Origin: Chryseobacterium gleum
GTDB taxonomy: Bacteria > Bacteroidota > Bacteroidia > Flavobacteriales_C > GCA-002722245
NCBI GenBank assembly: GCA_945871895.1
Contig: CAMBXP010000012.1
Coordinates: 1-42,662, forward strand
DNA length: 42,662 bases
Direction: 5' to 3'
Under the pieces are notes generated by a model. It saw only the letters and a program-made list of their open reading frames with translations, ran no database searches and was not told the origin of the DNA. Below are positions 41,220 to 42,662 of the stretch, one piece after another; position 1 is the first letter of the stretch, and each line of letters starts with the position of its first letter. A program made the translations under genes and the position numbers.

Positions 41220-42587
41220 ATGGCCAAGTTAAAGTCGGTTTACGTTTGTACTTCCTGCGGAAACCAATCTGCCAAATGGTTGGGTAAATGCACCGCATGC
41301 GGCGAGTGGAATACTTACCAAGAAGAAATCACCAGCAGCAATAAAACACAAAACACCTCAATTCCAGGCATTGTAGCGCTTGAACCAACGCTCTTGCACG
41401 AAGTACAACCTCTCAGCAAAGAAAGAATTATTTTAAAAGATACTGAGCTTAACCGCGTGTTGGGTGATGGTTTGGTTTCTGGTTCAGTGATTTTATTTAC
41501 AGGCGAACCGGGTATTGGTAAATCAACATTGATGCTGCAAATCGCGCTTCAATTTCCTGGCAAAAAAGTGTTGTATGTATCGGGCGAGGAGAGTCCGCAA
41601 CAAATAAAATCACGTGCCGACCGCCTCCAAAAAGTAAACGAACACATTTATATTCTTCCCGAAACCAACGTTGAGCGAATATTAGAACATATTCAAAAGC
41701 AAGAACCAGAGTTGCTCATCATCGATTCTATACAGACTTTACAAACTTCAAAGTTAGATTCTGCGCCAGGTACGGTGAGTCAGATTAGGGAATGCGCGAA
41801 CGATATTACCTTGATTGCGAAGAGAAAAAATATACCGACTTTTTTAATCGGACATATCACCAAAGACGGACAAATTGCTGGTCCGAAAGTGCTAGAGCAT
41901 ATGGTTGATGTAGTGCTCACTTTCGAAGGCGATAGAAATCATATTTATAGAATTATTAGAAGTTCAAAAAACCGTTTCGGTCCGTCGAATGAAATGGGGA
42001 TTTACCAAATGGAAGAGTATGGATTGAAGGTGGTAGAAAATCCGTCGTCTATCTTGCTTTCACAAAACGAAGAGAACTTAAGCGGCATCGCTATTTCTGC
42101 TTCTATGGAAGGTATTCGTCCGCTATTGATAGAAACCCAAGCATTAGTTAGCACAGCAGCTTACGGAACTCCGCAACGCTCTGCAACAGGCTTTGATACA
42201 CGTCGATTAAATATGTTGTTGGCTGTATTAGAAAAACGCTGCGGATTTAAAATTCAACTTAAAGATGTTTTCTTAAATATCACTGGCGGAATTAAGCCCG
42301 AAGACACAGGAATTGATTTATCGATTGTTGCCGCTATTCTTTCATCAGGAGTAGATATTCCAATTCCATCTACTTTTTGTTTTGCAGGAGAGATAGGTTT
42401 ATCTGGTGAAATACGCTCGGTGCGCAATGTTGGTGCGCGCATCAAAGAAGCCGAAAAGATGGGCTTCAAAACAATTTTCCTTTCTAAGTATAATGATGAA
42501 GATTCGCTTAAAGGCAAGAATATTAAGATTGTTAGAGTAGGTAAAGCACAGGATTTAGTGCAGCATTTGTTTAGAGGGGCGGAGTAA
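41220..42587 (+). CDS. radA: DNA repair protein RadA
   Basis: 455 residues, normal length. The N-terminal C4 zinc finger has Cys10, Cys13, Cys24 and Cys27. The RecA-like core has Walker A GEPGIGKST (95-103), Walker B LLIIDS and the RadA-specific KNRFG motif at 250-254. The C-terminal Lon-protease-like domain (about 280-455) is the non-proteolytic form. RadA is a DnaB-like helicase that promotes branch migration in recombination. It immediately follows the lipoprotein pair with no intergenic gap, so it is likely cotranscribed with the pan genes or has an internal promoter. Confidence 0.97.
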   Translation: MAKLKSVYVCTSCGNQSAKWLGKCTACGEWNTYQEEITSSNKTQNTSIPGIVALEPTLLHEVQPLSKERIILKDTELNRVLGDGLVSGSVILFTGEPGIGKSTLMLQIALQFPGKKVLYVSGEESPQQIKSRADRLQKVNEHIYILPETNVERILEHIQKQEPELLIIDSIQTLQTSKLDSAPGTVSQIRECANDITLIAKRKNIPTFLIGHITKDGQIAGPKVLEHMVDVVLTFEGDRNHIYRIIRSSKNRFGPSNEMGIYQMEEYGLKVVENPSSILLSQNEENLSGIAISASMEGIRPLLIETQALVSTAAYGTPQRSATGFDTRRLNMLLAVLEKRCGFKIQLKDVFLNITGGIKPEDTGIDLSIVAAILSSGVDIPIPSTFCFAGEIGLSGEIRSVRNVGARIKEAEKMGFKTIFLSKYNDEDSLKGKNIKIVRVGKAQDLVQHLFRGAE

Positions 42588-42609
42588 ACTTAGTACGTCT
42601 CCCATGGCG

Positions 42610-42654
42610 CTCGTCTCCAGACGAGTGACTTTCTACTCCGGCAATTTCATTGCC
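42610..42654. repeat. Two adjacent small hairpins after radA
   Basis: CTCGTCT (42610-42616) and AGACGAG (42619-42625) pair with a 2-nt gap. GGCAAT (42640-42645) and ATTGCC (42649-42654) pair with loop TTC. Neither has a T-run, so they are better seen as a palindromic intergenic repeat than as a terminator. The window ends here. Confidence 0.45.
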
Positions 42655-42662
42655 TAATCATT

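Noticed and set aside
42610..42625. Hairpin after radA as a terminator
   Set aside because: No T-run follows the stem; it is more like a dispersed palindromic repeat.

Overview
The window is a chromosomal segment of a Bacteroidota bacterium. Several features support this. Two extracellular proteins end in type IX secretion (T9SS) type-A sorting domains. There is a TonB-dependent receptor with an N-terminal carboxypeptidase-regulatory-like domain, a DUF4270 lipoprotein, and a succinate dehydrogenase/fumarate reductase operon in the order C-A-B. Many genes are preceded by the Bacteroidota -7 box TAnnTTTG, in three cases with a TTTG box 20-21 bp upstream, and strong Shine-Dalgarno sequences are rare. 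The order or genus cannot be fixed from the sequence alone.

Layout. 1-4107: the 3' part of a large modular T9SS surface protein (its start lies outside the window). 4330-6675 and 6748-9861: a TonB-dependent receptor and a divergent 1037-aa secreted MORN-type protein. 9953-11095: ferritin, a basic repeat lipoprotein and a pterin-carbinolamine dehydratase. 11280-14571: a secreted GH18 chitinase with a T9SS tail and a PorT-like outer membrane barrel protein. 14683-15425: a PhnA-type zinc-ribbon protein and a small membrane protein.

15.4-18.9 kb is an accessory patch: a RelE/ParE-type toxin-antitoxin pair, an unknown 115-aa protein, a solitary 'polyvalent protein' kinase-like gene and an AAA/DUF4143 ATPase. 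Copies or fragments of one ~157-bp intergenic repeat lie at most of the gene boundaries. Next come a two-domain oxidoreductase (18982-21126) and a three-gene ABC export system (adaptor, permease, ATPase; 21229-24262).

24.35-25.65 kb is a graveyard. It holds a PIN toxin gene with an in-frame amber stop behind an intact antitoxin gene, a HigA antitoxin remnant of about 23 recognisable codons, further repeat fragments and a large palindrome. 25649-29155 is sdhC-sdhA-sdhB. 29284-30570 is a Xaa-Pro aminopeptidase, followed by a 163-bp nested palindrome and a likely 44-aa membrane peptide. 30958-33157 is prs-rplY(ctc)-pth on the minus strand, then tRNA-Leu(CAA), a dCMP deaminase and a CtpA-type protease. 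35487-36427 has a small lipoprotein divergent from a Mn-type superoxide dismutase.

The last 6 kb centre on a symmetric divergent promoter region near 38.65-38.69 kb. Leftward runs a truncated starch-synthase-like protein followed by a DUF4270 lipoprotein. Rightward runs panC-panD-hldE(C-terminal type), two paralogous small lipoproteins and radA. Most of the window is core metabolism and envelope biology. The unexplained structure is in the repeats and decayed toxin-antitoxin loci.
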